Origin: Gammaproteobacteria bacterium
GTDB taxonomy: Bacteria > Pseudomonadota > Gammaproteobacteria > SZUA-140
Assembly (NCBI GenBank): GCA_020847075.1
Contig: JADLCS010000051.1
Coordinates: 1-46,799 of the forward strand
DNA: 46,799 nt
Direction of reading: 5' to 3'
How positions within the stretch are numbered: position 1 is the first letter of the stretch; each line of letters starts with the position of its first letter. Position numbers and translations under genes: made by a program. Of this stretch, positions 7,620 through 15,586 are shown one piece after another. Below the pieces are notes generated by a model that worked only from the letters and a program-made list of their open reading frames with translations, searched no databases and had not been told where the DNA came from.

Positions 7620-8445
7620 TCACCTCACGCTGAGCTACCTCGAATCCCACCCGCTCGACGCCGCGCGCACGCTCGAAAGGCTGCCGGCCGCGACCGGCGC
7701 GCGCCTGCTCGAGGCCGTCCCGCCCGAACTGGCCGCCCGGCTGCTCGCGGCGATGTCGCCCAGGACCGCGGGGGCCTGCCTGCGCGAGATGCCGGAATTC
7801 CTCGGCACCCGCATCCAGCACGCCGTCCCGCCGGTCACCATGGCCCACATCCTCAAGGTCGCTCGGCCGGAGGAAACGCGCGCGCTGCTCGCGCGCCTGC
7901 GCCTGCGCGATCGCATGCACGTCGAGCGCCTGCTGTATCATCCACTCGACACGGTCGGCGCCCATATGGAGACCGTGGAGTTCACGCTCGCCTCCGATCT
8001 CAGCGTCGGCGAGGCGCTGCGGCGGGTCCGCGCCTATCCGCCGGCCGGCAACGAGGTCTTCGTGGTCGACCGCTCCCAGCGGCTGGTCGGCGTAGTGGAC
8101 AGCATCGCCCTGATCCGGGGCGACGGACAGAAACCCTTGCAGGCGCTGGTGCGTCCGGCGGCTGCCCGCCTGTCGGTGCACACCACGCTGGCCATGACGC
8201 GCGCGCACCCGGCGTGGCAGACCCAGCGTCTGCTGCCGGTCATCGAGGGCGACGGGATCCTGACCGGCACGATCAGCTATCGCGCCGTCGTCGAGGGCAC
8301 CCAGTTGATCGGCGCGCACCCGCCCCCGAACGCGGACTTCATCGACAGCCTGCTCAACCTGGCCCAGATCTACTGGACCGCGCTGGCCGAGCTGCTCCAC
8401 GGCCTCGCCACCCTGCGCGCCAACGGCACGCGGGGCGGGAAATAG
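7606..8445 (+). CDS. Soluble MgtE-N plus CBS-pair protein (no transport domain)
   Basis: A 279-aa protein carrying the MgtE N-terminal superhelical domain (residues about 15-125, repeats such as LLEAVPPELAARLLAAMSPRTAG) and a CBS pair (about 130-250, with GNEVFVVDRSQRLVGVVDSI and ILTGTISYRAVVEG). It stops before any membrane segment. In MgtE channels these domains bind cytosolic Mg2+ and ATP and close the pore. A free copy could form mixed gating rings with the MgtE encoded next door, or regulate another partner (inference). The start is a GTG overlapping the end of the mscS-like gene. It is 16 nt upstream of mgtE and intact, with no sign of having lost a membrane domain by frameshift. Confidence 0.85.
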   Translation: MKPNNHLTLSYLESHPLDAARTLERLPAATGARLLEAVPPELAARLLAAMSPRTAGACLREMPEFLGTRIQHAVPPVTMAHILKVARPEETRALLARLRLRDRMHVERLLYHPLDTVGAHMETVEFTLASDLSVGEALRRVRAYPPAGNEVFVVDRSQRLVGVVDSIALIRGDGQKPLQALVRPAAARLSVHTTLAMTRAHPAWQTQRLLPVIEGDGILTGTISYRAVVEGTQLIGAHPPPNADFIDSLLNLAQIYWTALAELLHGLATLRANGTRGGK

Positions 8446-8461
8446 CGCGTCGCGCCGGGCC

Positions 8462-9772
8462 ATGCGGCACGACGTCGCCCACGCGGTCACCGCGTTGAAC
8501 GAGGACTATCTCCGGCGCTACCCCGCCGAGGCCGCGCGGGCGGTGGCCGCGATGCACCCGGACGACATCGCCGAACTGCTGGCGGCCCAGCCGCTGACGC
8601 GCGCGATCACTATCTGGCAGCAACTGCCGCTCGATCTCGCGGCCGAGACGCTGCACCGGCTCGGCGACGAGTTGGCGGGCCGGCTGCTGAACCGCGCCGA
8701 CGCGGTGAGATCGGCGCGCATCTTCGCGCGCCTGCGGGAGGCGCGGCGCGAACGCCTGCGCGAACGGATCTCCCCCTCCCGGCTGCGCGAATTCGAACAC
8801 CTGATGCATTTCCCGGCCCACAGCGCGGGGGCGCTCATGGATACCAACTTTCCCCTGCTCACCCCGGCCATGAGCGCGCGCGAGGCGCTCACCCGCCTGC
8901 GCCTGCGCCGCAGCCGTTCCGCGCAGCAGTTCTATTTCACCAGCGAGGACGAACCGCCGCGGCTGTACCTGCTCGAGACCCAGGACCTCGCCTTCGCCGA
9001 ACCGCGCAGCCCCCTGATCGAACTCGCCCGCCCGGCGCCGACCGCGGTCACGCCGACCGCGAACCAGGAGGAGATCGTCGAGCAGTTCGACCGCCACACG
9101 CTGGCGGAGCTGCCGGTGACCGACGTCCACGGAGAACTCGTCGGGGTGATCCACTACGATGCCCTGGTGAGCGCGGTGCGCGAGGACAGCAGCGCGGGCC
9201 TGCTGACCATGGTGGGCGCGAGCCGCGAAGAGCGCGCCCTGTCGAAGGTCGGCTTCGTCGTTCGCAAGCGCCTGCCCTGGCTGCAGATCAACCTGCTCAC
9301 GGCCTTCCTCGCCGCCGCCGTGGTCGGCCTGTTCGAATCCACCATCGCCAAGTTCACCGCGCTCGCGGTGCTGCTGCCGGTGGTGGCGGGACAGGCGGGC
9401 AACACCGGCGCGCAGGCGCTCGCCGTCACCATGCGCGGCCTGGCGCTGCGCGAGATCAGCACCAGCCACTGGCTGCGCGTCGCCCGCAAGGAGCTGGGCG
9501 CCGGCTTCATCAACGGCATCGCCGTGGCGCTGGTGACGGTGATCGGGGTACTGGTGTGGAGCGGTTCGGGCGGGCTCGCCCTGGTGATCGGCTCCTCCAT
9601 GGTGATCTCCATGGTCGCGGCGGGCTTTGCCGGCGTGATCATCCCGATCCTGCTGTCCGCCGTCGGGCAGGATCCCGCGCAATCCTCTTCCATCATCCTG
9701 ACCACGGTCACGGACGTCATCGGATTCTTCACCTTCCTCGGCATCGCGACCCTGCTGGCGGGCCTGCTCTAG
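8462..9772 (+). CDS. mgtE: MgtE-type magnesium transporter
   Basis: A 436-aa Mg2+ channel/transporter with all three modules: MgtE-N superhelix (about 1-115), CBS pair (about 120-245, containing TDVHGELVGVIHYDALV) and five membrane helices from about 270 to the end. The membrane part has the family signatures PVVAGQAGNTGAQALAVTMRG and TDVIGFFTFLGIATLL, whose Asp lines the ion pathway in characterised MgtE. The length is close to Thermus MgtE (450 aa). It follows the soluble MgtE-N/CBS gene. The start at 8462 has only a weak ribosome-binding site, consistent with coupled translation. No Mg2+ riboswitch is recognisable upstream of the operon. Confidence 0.94.
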   Translation: MRHDVAHAVTALNEDYLRRYPAEAARAVAAMHPDDIAELLAAQPLTRAITIWQQLPLDLAAETLHRLGDELAGRLLNRADAVRSARIFARLREARRERLRERISPSRLREFEHLMHFPAHSAGALMDTNFPLLTPAMSAREALTRLRLRRSRSAQQFYFTSEDEPPRLYLLETQDLAFAEPRSPLIELARPAPTAVTPTANQEEIVEQFDRHTLAELPVTDVHGELVGVIHYDALVSAVREDSSAGLLTMVGASREERALSKVGFVVRKRLPWLQINLLTAFLAAAVVGLFESTIAKFTALAVLLPVVAGQAGNTGAQALAVTMRGLALREISTSHWLRVARKELGAGFINGIAVALVTVIGVLVWSGSGGLALVIGSSMVISMVAAGFAGVIIPILLSAVGQDPAQSSSIILTTVTDVIGFFTFLGIATLLAGLL

Positions 9773-9863
9773 GCCGCCGATCCTGAAACGGCGCAAGGGA
9801 CTCGGGCGCGCGCAGGCGCCTCGGGAACGCGGGACTGAGAACCGCCGCACACTCCCGGGCCGG

Positions 9864-9891
9864 CGGCCGGCTTGTCCGGCCGGGGCTTTTT
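9864..9891 (+). terminator. candidate terminator of the mscS-mgtE operon
   Basis: Stem CGGCCGG (9864-9870) pairs with CCGGCCG (9876-9882) around CTTGT, followed by GGGGCTTTTTC. The stem is strong, but the T-run begins 4 nt after it, so it is less ideal than the hairpin at 10097. Confidence 0.5.
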
Positions 9892-9948
9892 CGCTAGAGT
9901 CGGAAGCTGCGGTTGACCGTGAAACCGGAAATCCACAGGAGGTATGTC

Positions 9949-10074
9949 ATGAAACGCCTGCTCGCCCTGCTTTCCATCGCGCTGTTCCTCGCCTCGACGT
10001 CCGCCCTCGCCTGCGATGGCGCGGGCAAGACCAAGAGCGACGGCTCGAAACCGGCCAGCGAAAGACAGGCCTGA
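9949..10074 (+). CDS. 41-aa exported peptide
   Basis: A small gene with a textbook AGGAGG (9937-9942) six bases before ATG. The product is MKRLLALLSIALFLASTSALA followed by CDGAGKTKSDGSKPASERQA. The first part is a signal peptide with an ASTSALA-type cleavage end, and a Cys immediately after it could be lipidated or oxidised. This leaves only about 20 polar residues in the mature form. It is followed 22 nt later by a perfect intrinsic terminator, so it looks like its own transcription unit. Function unknown; such a peptide could be a tiny envelope lipoprotein. Confidence 0.72.
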   Translation: MKRLLALLSIALFLASTSALACDGAGKTKSDGSKPASERQA

Positions 10075-10096
10075 TCGCCGCACCCGCGGCGGAGAA

Positions 10097-10124
10097 AAGG
10101 CGGCGCAGTGCGCCGCCTTTTTTT
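10097..10124 (+). terminator. intrinsic terminator, probably bidirectional
   Basis: A perfect 10-bp stem AAGGCGGCGC (10097-10106) with GCGCCGCCTT (10110-10119), loop AGT, and seven Ts ending at 10124. On the minus strand the same hairpin is followed by TTTTCTCC, so it can also end the convergent two-component operon. Confidence 0.92.
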
Positions 10125-10151
10125 CGGGCGTAGCCGGGACCGGATCCTGCC

Positions 10152-11597
10152 TCAGGCCAGGGGCAGGCGGATCGTGACCCTGAGCCCGCCGTCGGGCGCG
10201 TTCACCGCGCCGATGGCGCCGCCGTGCAGTTCCACCGCGCGCTTCGCGATGGCGAGACCGAGCCCGTAGCCGCCACTCGCCCGATCGCGCGATTCACTGG
10301 CCCGGAAGAAGGGCTCGAAGATGCGCTGCAGATAGGGTTCGCCGACACCGGGGCCATGGTCCCGGACGGTGATCACGACCTGTCCGTCGTCCTCATCCCG
10401 GGCGAGCGCGATCTCCACCGCCGTGCCCTCCCGCGTGTAATGCACCGCGTTGCGCACCACGTTCTCGACCGCGCTGTGCAGCAGCTCCGGATTGCCGGTG
10501 AACGTCACCGCGGCGCTGGCCAGCACCCGCACATGGCGATGCGCCTGCTCCGCCTCGAAGGCGGCATCGCGCGCGATGGAATCGACCAGGACGGCGAGGT
10601 CGACCGGTTCGCGCATGTGTTCGCCGGCGTCGACCGCGAGCCGGGTCAGGGACAGGATCTGGCCGATCATCTCGTTGAGTCGCTCGGCCTCGCGCTCGAT
10701 ACGATCCAGCTCCTCGGCGGCGCGGCCCTCGGACCGCCGGCGCGCCAGCCCGAGCGCCACCTGCAGCCGCGCGAGCGGCGAGCGCAGCTCATGGGAAACG
10801 TCGCGCAGCAGTTCCTTCTGGGCCTCGATGAGCGCCTGCAGCCGCGCCGCCATGCGGTCGAAGTCCCGGCTCAGCCCCCCCATTTCGTCCCCGCGCAGGC
10901 CGAGCGTCCCCACACGGATGCCGAGGTTTCCCGCCGCCAGCGCCTGGGTGGCCGTGCGCAGGCGGCGCACCGGCGCGCTCAGGTAACGCGCCAGACCGAG
11001 ACACACCGCGCCGCTGATCAACAGCGCCGCCAGCAGGCCGGGGATCGAAACCAGATGCCATACGGGGTGCGGCGGACGGAAAACGGCGATCAGATGGAAA
11101 TAGCCCTCGCGCGGCACCGCGACCGAGCGGATGATCAGGCCGTGATGCTCGGGCCCGCCCTCGCCGGCATCGTCCAGATCATTGCCGCCACGCCAGTACC
11201 GGCCGTCGGGCGGCCCCCCGAAGGAGGGCGGCGGGCCGAAGATCCACGGCCGCGCCTCGCCGACGAAGCCGCGCGCCCGCAGCAGATCGATGATGCGCGC
11301 GAGATGCGGGGGCAATTCGTTTCCCAGCACCTCGCGGCCGGAGGGATCGATCAGAAACACGTTCAGCCGGCGATTGCTCCAGGTATCGTCGAGCCATTCC
11401 CGAAAGCCCGCCAGGCCACGCGTGCGCAGCACGCTCTCCGCCTCCGCCACGCTCTGCGCGAACTGTTCCTTCTCGCGCTCGATCATGAGCGGGATGCGCT
11501 CGCGCCCGATCTGCGCAGTGGTCCAGGCGATCGCGCCGCCCATCGCGATCATCGCGATCCAGAAGATGAGGAAGATCTTCCAGAACAGGTTGAACAT
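10152..11597 (-). CDS. Sensor histidine kinase, CpxA-like
   Basis: A 481-aa inner-membrane kinase. TM1 is at residues about 5-28, followed by a periplasmic sensor region (about 30-185, including a Pro/Gly/Phe-rich FGPPPSFGGPPDG loop), TM2 (about 190-210), a HAMP domain and a dimerisation domain with phosphoacceptor His269 in DVSHELRSPLARL. The ATPase domain has an N box (NVVRNAVHYT), G1 (DHGPGVG) and G2 (GYGLGLAI). The architecture, the paired regulator and the nearby CpxP/Spy-like gene point to a Cpx-type envelope-stress sensor. The assignment is by resemblance, not proof of orthology. It starts 1 nt after the regulator stop codon. Confidence 0.9.
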   Translation of the reverse strand: MFNLFWKIFLIFWIAMIAMGGAIAWTTAQIGRERIPLMIEREKEQFAQSVAEAESVLRTRGLAGFREWLDDTWSNRRLNVFLIDPSGREVLGNELPPHLARIIDLLRARGFVGEARPWIFGPPPSFGGPPDGRYWRGGNDLDDAGEGGPEHHGLIIRSVAVPREGYFHLIAVFRPPHPVWHLVSIPGLLAALLISGAVCLGLARYLSAPVRRLRTATQALAAGNLGIRVGTLGLRGDEMGGLSRDFDRMAARLQALIEAQKELLRDVSHELRSPLARLQVALGLARRRSEGRAAEELDRIEREAERLNEMIGQILSLTRLAVDAGEHMREPVDLAVLVDSIARDAAFEAEQAHRHVRVLASAAVTFTGNPELLHSAVENVVRNAVHYTREGTAVEIALARDEDDGQVVITVRDHGPGVGEPYLQRIFEPFFRASESRDRASGGYGLGLAIAKRAVELHGGAIGAVNAPDGGLRVTIRLPLA

Positions 11598-11598
11598 G

Positions 11599-12291
11599 TC
11601 AGCCTTCCAGCCGCGTATACAGATAACCCACGCCGCGCACGGTCTGGATGCGCTCCTCGCCTCCCGCCAGCGGGCCGAGCTTCCTGCGCAGATTGCTGAT
11701 GTGCATGTCGAGACTGCGGTCGTAGCGGGTGAGCTTGCGTCCCAGTGCGCGCTCGCACAGGGCCTCCTTGCCGACGACGCGGCCGACCTCGTCCAGCAGC
11801 ACGGCCAGCACGCTGTACTCCGTGCTGGTGAGTTCCACCGGGGCGCCGTCCTGCAGGATCCGCCGCGAACCGCGCTGCATGACGATATCGCCGATGGCGA
11901 GATCGCCGTCGGCCCGGTCCGGTTCGCCCTGCTCGGCGCGGCGCAGCACGGCGCGTATACGGGCGACCAGGACGCGCGGATTGCAGGGCTTGGGCAGATA
12001 ATCATCGGCGCCGAGTTCGAGCCCGACCACGCTGTCCGTATCGGAACCGCGCGCGGTCAGCATCAGCACGGGGGTCAGCGACTTGCGCCGCAGTTCGCGC
12101 AGCACGTCGAAACCGTTGCGCCCGGGCATCATCACGTCCAGCACCACGAGATCGCACTCGCCGCTCACCGCCCTGACCAGCGCCTCCTCGCCGTCGCGGG
12201 CGATGTCCACGTCGAAACCCTCGCCGCGCAGATACTCGGCCAGCATGTCGCTCAGCTCTTCGTCGTCGTCGGCCAGCAGCAATCTCGCCAT
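11599..12291 (-). CDS. OmpR-family response regulator, CpxR-like
   Basis: A 230-aa regulator. The receiver domain (1-120) has acidic residues DDDEE near position 8, phosphoacceptor Asp52 in VVLDVMMPG and Lys in LPKPCNP. The C-terminal winged helix (about 130-228) has LTSTEYSVLAVLL and the recognition region RSLDMHISNLRRKLG, ending in RIQTVRGVGYLY as in CpxR. The ATG at 12291 follows GGAGGAAGG; an in-frame ATG at 12345 would run through the promoter. It forms an operon with the kinase. A CpxR-box-like element lies just upstream, suggesting autoregulation. Confidence 0.93.
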   Translation of the reverse strand: MARLLLADDDEELSDMLAEYLRGEGFDVDIARDGEEALVRAVSGECDLVVLDVMMPGRNGFDVLRELRRKSLTPVLMLTARGSDTDSVVGLELGADDYLPKPCNPRVLVARIRAVLRRAEQGEPDRADGDLAIGDIVMQRGSRRILQDGAPVELTSTEYSVLAVLLDEVGRVVGKEALCERALGRKLTRYDRSLDMHISNLRRKLGPLAGGEERIQTVRGVGYLYTRLEG

Positions 12292-12319
12292 GATCCTTCC
12301 TCCGCTCCGGTTAACGGCG

Positions 12320-12389
12320 ATTATAATGCGCGCCACCGCCCGCATGGCGGCGCTTTACAGAATCTTACAATCATTTTCTCCGGCTTTAC
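12320..12389 (-). promoter_or_regulatory. promoter of the cpxRA-like operon with CpxR-box-like repeats
   Basis: On the minus strand, TATAAT (12325-12320) is a perfect -10 with a predicted start near 12313 and a 20-nt leader. Upstream, GTAAG-ATTCT-GTAAA (12368-12354) matches the CpxR box GTAAA-N5-GTAAA at 9 of 10 positions. It is centred about 48 bases before the start, where an activator would sit. A third GTAAA (12389-12385) is two helical turns further up. No good -35 is present, as expected for an activated promoter. ATTATAAT is self-complementary, so a divergent promoter toward 12461 is also possible. Confidence 0.68.
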
Positions 12390-12460
12390 CTGCCCTGACC
12401 CACTCTTGCAGCGCCCCCGGTTATCCTGCTCGACGTCAACAACGGATACGGGAGAACATC

Positions 12461-12835
12461 ATGCTGTCGGTAAACGTGAACGAAAACGACGCCATCGCCC
12501 TGCTCGAGGCGGGCGACACCCTCGCGCGAACGGATCTCGAGCAGGCGGCCCGCGTCGTCGACCCTTACCTCAAGCGTAAAGGGAAACTGAACGGGCTCAT
12601 CATCCGCGCCCCGGGGCGCGCGGGATGGAATACCTTCGCCGACCTGGCTTCGCACCTGCGCTTCACCATGGACCCGCACCGCGCGATCACGCGCATCGCG
12701 CTGGTGACCGACACGGATGCCTCCGCGGTCGCGGGACGCATCGCCCCGCATTTCGTCAATGCGAAGATCAAGATCTATCCGGACGCCGGGCTCGAGAAGG
12801 CGCGCGCATGGATCCTGGCCGACGCCTTCAACTGA
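12461..12835 (+). CDS. SpoIIAA-like (STAS/SEC14-type) protein
   Basis: A 124-aa cytosolic protein with the SpoIIAA-like fold: an N-terminal strand and helix, the KGKLNGLIIRAPGRAGWNTF segment, a central helix, ITRIALVTDT, and the C-terminal YPDAGLEKARAWI typical of the family. Its role is unknown; homologues may bind small hydrophobic ligands or anti-sigma-like partners. The start follows GGGAG at 12450-12454. It is divergent from the Cpx-like regulator and upstream of two envelope genes (DUF2892, CpxP-like) in the same direction, so it may belong to the Cpx-type stress regulon (inference). Confidence 0.82.
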   Translation: MLSVNVNENDAIALLEAGDTLARTDLEQAARVVDPYLKRKGKLNGLIIRAPGRAGWNTFADLASHLRFTMDPHRAITRIALVTDTDASAVAGRIAPHFVNAKIKIYPDAGLEKARAWILADAFN

Positions 12836-12889
12836 CGTCGATGCAACCAACCCACACTACACTGACACACTGACACAAGGAGATAGACC

Positions 12890-13141
12890 ATGAATACGGA
12901 TACCATACAGAATATCAACGCCGCCGAACGCCTCGTCAGGCTGGCTTTCAGCCTCACCCTGACGGTGGTGCCGCTCTTCGCCGACGCCCCGCTCGGAGGG
13001 CTCGCGCTGCTTCCGCTGCTGGCCATCTACCCGGGCCTCACGGCGGCGCTCGGCTGGGACCCGGTGCTGGCCGCAGTGACGGGCCGGTGCAGACAAGACC
13101 CCGCGGTGGAACCCGGGCACGGCCTGGCCGGCCATGCCTGA
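12890..13141 (+). CDS. DUF2892-family small membrane protein
   Basis: An 83-aa protein with the DUF2892 pattern: an N-terminal NINAAERLVRLAFS segment followed by two hydrophobic helices (LTLTVVPLFADA, LALLPLLAIYPGLTAALG) and a GRCRQ end. DUF2892 is also the membrane tail of the rhodanese YgaP. Standalone versions have no established function. A good AAGGAG lies at 12877-12882. It is 54 nt after the SpoIIAA-like gene and 40 nt before the CpxP-like gene, so the three are probably one operon. Confidence 0.8.
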   Translation: MNTDTIQNINAAERLVRLAFSLTLTVVPLFADAPLGGLALLPLLAIYPGLTAALGWDPVLAAVTGRCRQDPAVEPGHGLAGHA

Positions 13142-13181
13142 GCCCGTAATGCCTGAACCAACCTGGAAGAGGAGAACCATC

Positions 13182-13724
13182 ATGAAACGCACCACCTCAT
13201 CGCTGATCGCCGCCGGCGTCCTGCTGGCGGCCACCACCTTCACCGGCATGGCGTTCGCGCACGATGACTACGACGGCCCGCGTCACATGGGTCACGGTTA
13301 TCCGGGGATGGGATACGGAGGACCCGGCTACGGGGGTCCGGGCTATGGCCCGCACGGATATCGCGGCACGGGCGGGCTGTCGTACCTGGCCGACGAACTG
13401 GACCTCAGCAAGGATCAGCGCAAATCGATCCGCGACATCATGGACAAGTCGCGTTCCCGGGCGCGCGAACTGGGCGAGTCCATGGTCGAAAACCGCGAAA
13501 AGATGGACGATGTCCTCGACGAGAAGGGTTACGGCGCGGACTTCGACAAACTGGCACGGCGCCAGGGCGAGCTGATCGGCGAGATGATCATGCTGAGGGC
13601 GAAGACCCGCGCGCAGATCGAAGGGACGCTCACGGCGGAACAGAAGGAACGGTTCCAGGACTACGCCGACGATTTCTGCGGGCGCGGTCCGGGGTTCGGC
13701 TGGCGCGGCGGCCCGGGCTGGTAA
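13182..13724 (+). CDS. CpxP/Spy-family periplasmic protein
   Basis: A 180-aa secreted protein. A signal peptide (residues 1-27, ending GMAFA) is followed by a His/Gly/Tyr-rich low-complexity stretch (about 28-60, repeats of GYGGP) that may bind metal. An all-helical CpxP/Spy domain carries the two LTxxQ-type motifs, LDLSKDQ at about 73 and LTAEQKERF near the C-terminus. Family members inhibit CpxA or act as ATP-independent chaperones. Its position beside a CpxRA-like pair supports the Cpx assignment. The GAGGAG Shine-Dalgarno lies 7 nt before ATG. Confidence 0.88.
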   Translation: MKRTTSSLIAAGVLLAATTFTGMAFAHDDYDGPRHMGHGYPGMGYGGPGYGGPGYGPHGYRGTGGLSYLADELDLSKDQRKSIRDIMDKSRSRARELGESMVENREKMDDVLDEKGYGADFDKLARRQGELIGEMIMLRAKTRAQIEGTLTAEQKERFQDYADDFCGRGPGFGWRGGPGW

Positions 13725-13782
13725 AAAAGGCCGGCAGCCACAGGGAAGACGGCGTGCCAGGGAACGGCACAGGGTCACGGCG

Positions 13783-13811
13783 ACGGGGCGGTCATTCGCC
13801 CCGTTCGTTTT
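13783..13811 (+). terminator. intrinsic terminator of the cpxP-like operon
   Basis: ACGGGGCG (13783-13790) pairs with CGCCCCGT (13797-13804) around GTCATT, followed by TCGTTTT. It overlaps the 3' end of the convergent TerC gene, so the two genes share their end region. Confidence 0.7.
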
Positions 13812-15057
13812 CTGGCCTTCCGGCGGCGGCCTTTTTGCGTCCGAAGAGGCCGCGGGCGCCCTCGGCGAGCGTCCTGGCCTCATGCCTGAGGCGCTGCAAC
13901 AAACGGCGCGCCCAGAGAAACTCGGTGGCGAGGATCGCCAGCCCCGCCGGGATCACCACGACGGCCGGACCGGGCAGTACGATCATGGCGATCCCGATCA
14001 ACACCACCGTCGAGCCGATCACCAGGACGACGATGCGGCGCGCGCCCTTCACCGTCAGCACCAGCAGCGCGCCCAGATCGTCGGCCAGCGGCGAGACCGG
14101 CGCCGCCGCGCGGGATCCGAGCCAGGCCGACAGCAGGCCGCCGGCCGCGAGGATCGCGCCGATCGTGAGCAGCGCGACCCCGTCCGCGAGCGGATACTGC
14201 GGCGTCAGCAGCATCTTCGCCCCGAGGAAACCGAGCAGGAACACCAGGCTCAGCTTGAGATGGCGCAGGCGCGGCAACAGGCCGGCGATCGCGTAATAGA
14301 GCGGGCGCAATCCGAACATCGCGCACAGGCTCGCGCCGAAGATCAGCAACGGATCGTGCGTCACGGCGAAGATGCCGGCGACGGAATCGACGGCGCAGAC
14401 CACATCGGCGCCCACCACCAGGAGCAGCGCGACCAGCAGCGAGGTCGCCGTCCGCCGGCCATCCGATCGCGCGAGGAAACGGTCGCCCTCGAAACCCTCG
14501 CGCAGCGGGACGAAACGGAGCGCCAGGCGCACCAGGGGGTTGCGCTGCGGCCGCGGCCCGCCGCGCTGCAACAGCAGGCGCACGGCGCTCGCGACCAGCA
14601 GGACGCCGAAGACATATGAGATCCAGGGGAAGCGCGCGACCAGGACAACGCCGCCCGCGATCATCGCGCCGCGCAGCGCCACCGCCCCGAACACGCCCCA
14701 GAACAGCACGCGACGCTGCTGCTCGAGCCGCAGACGGAAATGGGAAAACACCAGCGCGATGATGAAGATATTTTCCAGGCTGAGCGACTTCTCCACCAGG
14801 TAGGCGGCCAGGAACTGCGTAGCGGCGGCGCGCCCGTCGAGCGCGCGGTCCGGCGCGAGCCCGGCGCCGAAGACATGGTTCTCGTACAGATGATAGACCG
14901 CGATATCGAGGGCGAGCGCGAGCACGATCCAGAACCCGGTCCAGGCGAGCGCCTCATAGATCCCGATGGGGCGGGACTTGCGGTGGACGAGCGCCAGGTC
15001 GAGGATCAGGATCGCGGCGACGGCGGCGGTAAATCCGATCCACAACCCGGCCGACAC
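13792..15057 (-). CDS. TerC-family membrane protein fused to a PGPGW domain
   Basis: A 421-aa integral membrane protein. Residues about 1-310 are TerC, with the family motifs VEKSLSLENIFIIALVF (Glu and Asn in a membrane helix) and GADVVCAVDSVAGIFAVTHDP, whose Asp residues are thought to bind metal. After a linker, residues about 335-400 form a PGPGW-type transmembrane domain (IVLPGPAVVVIPAGLAIL followed by EFLWARRLL). The two are usually separate genes. TerC proteins are linked to tellurite resistance and to Mn2+ loading of exported enzymes. The start is a GTG at 15057 with GGGAG upstream, 21 nt after def, so it is the last gene of the operon. Confidence 0.88.
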   Translation of the reverse strand: MSAGLWIGFTAAVAAILILDLALVHRKSRPIGIYEALAWTGFWIVLALALDIAVYHLYENHVFGAGLAPDRALDGRAAATQFLAAYLVEKSLSLENIFIIALVFSHFRLRLEQQRRVLFWGVFGAVALRGAMIAGGVVLVARFPWISYVFGVLLVASAVRLLLQRGGPRPQRNPLVRLALRFVPLREGFEGDRFLARSDGRRTATSLLVALLLVVGADVVCAVDSVAGIFAVTHDPLLIFGASLCAMFGLRPLYYAIAGLLPRLRHLKLSLVFLLGFLGAKMLLTPQYPLADGVALLTIGAILAAGGLLSAWLGSRAAAPVSPLADDLGALLVLTVKGARRIVVLVIGSTVVLIGIAMIVLPGPAVVVIPAGLAILATEFLWARRLLQRLRHEARTLAEGARGLFGRKKAAAGRPENERGE

Positions 15058-15078
15058 GTGGCGCTCTCCCGCCCGGCC

Positions 15079-15579
15079 TCAGCGGTAGACCTTGCGGCGG
15101 AACAGATCCTTGCGCCGGCTCACCACGCGATCGATGAACAGCAGGCCGTTCAGGTGGTCGATCTCGTGCTGCGCGACGCGCGCCTCGAAACCTTCCATCT
15201 CGTAGCGCAGCGGTCCGCCGCGCTCGTCAAAGGCCTCGAGCGTCAAGCGCTCGGCGCGCACCACGTTGCCGGTGTAGTCCGGCACCGAGAGGCAGCCCTC
15301 GCGGCCGACGACCGAACCCTCCCAGGCGACGATCTCGGGATTGACCAGCACCAGCCGGCCGTGATTCGGCCATTGCGGCCTGGCGGAGGCGTCGATGATC
15401 ACCACGCGCCGGCCCCAGCCGACCTGCGGTGCGGCGATGCCCACGGCGGCCGGCCCCGCGCGCATGGTCTCCTCCAGATCGGCCACCGCCCGGCGCAGCG
15501 CGTCGTCGAACGCCTCGACCGGCTCGGCGGTGCGCTTGAGACTCTCGTCCGGGAAGGTGAGGACGGGCCGTACCGCCAT
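15079..15579 (-). CDS. def: Peptide deformylase
   Basis: A 166-aa metalloenzyme that removes the formyl group from nascent N-terminal Met. All three motifs are visible: AVGIAAPQVG (consensus GxGLAAxQ, with the first Gly replaced by Ala), EGCLSVP with the metal-ligand Cys, and HEIDH at residues 138-142 with both His ligands and catalytic Glu. It is not next to fmt, the usual partner, but lies in an operon with a GcvR-like protein and a ZIP transporter. It may therefore be a second deformylase. The ATG follows the gcvR-like stop by 7 nt. Confidence 0.93.
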   Translation of the reverse strand: MAVRPVLTFPDESLKRTAEPVEAFDDALRRAVADLEETMRAGPAAVGIAAPQVGWGRRVVIIDASARPQWPNHGRLVLVNPEIVAWEGSVVGREGCLSVPDYTGNVVRAERLTLEAFDERGGPLRYEMEGFEARVAQHEIDHLNGLLFIDRVVSRRKDLFRRKVYR

Positions 15580-15586
15580 GCCGGCC

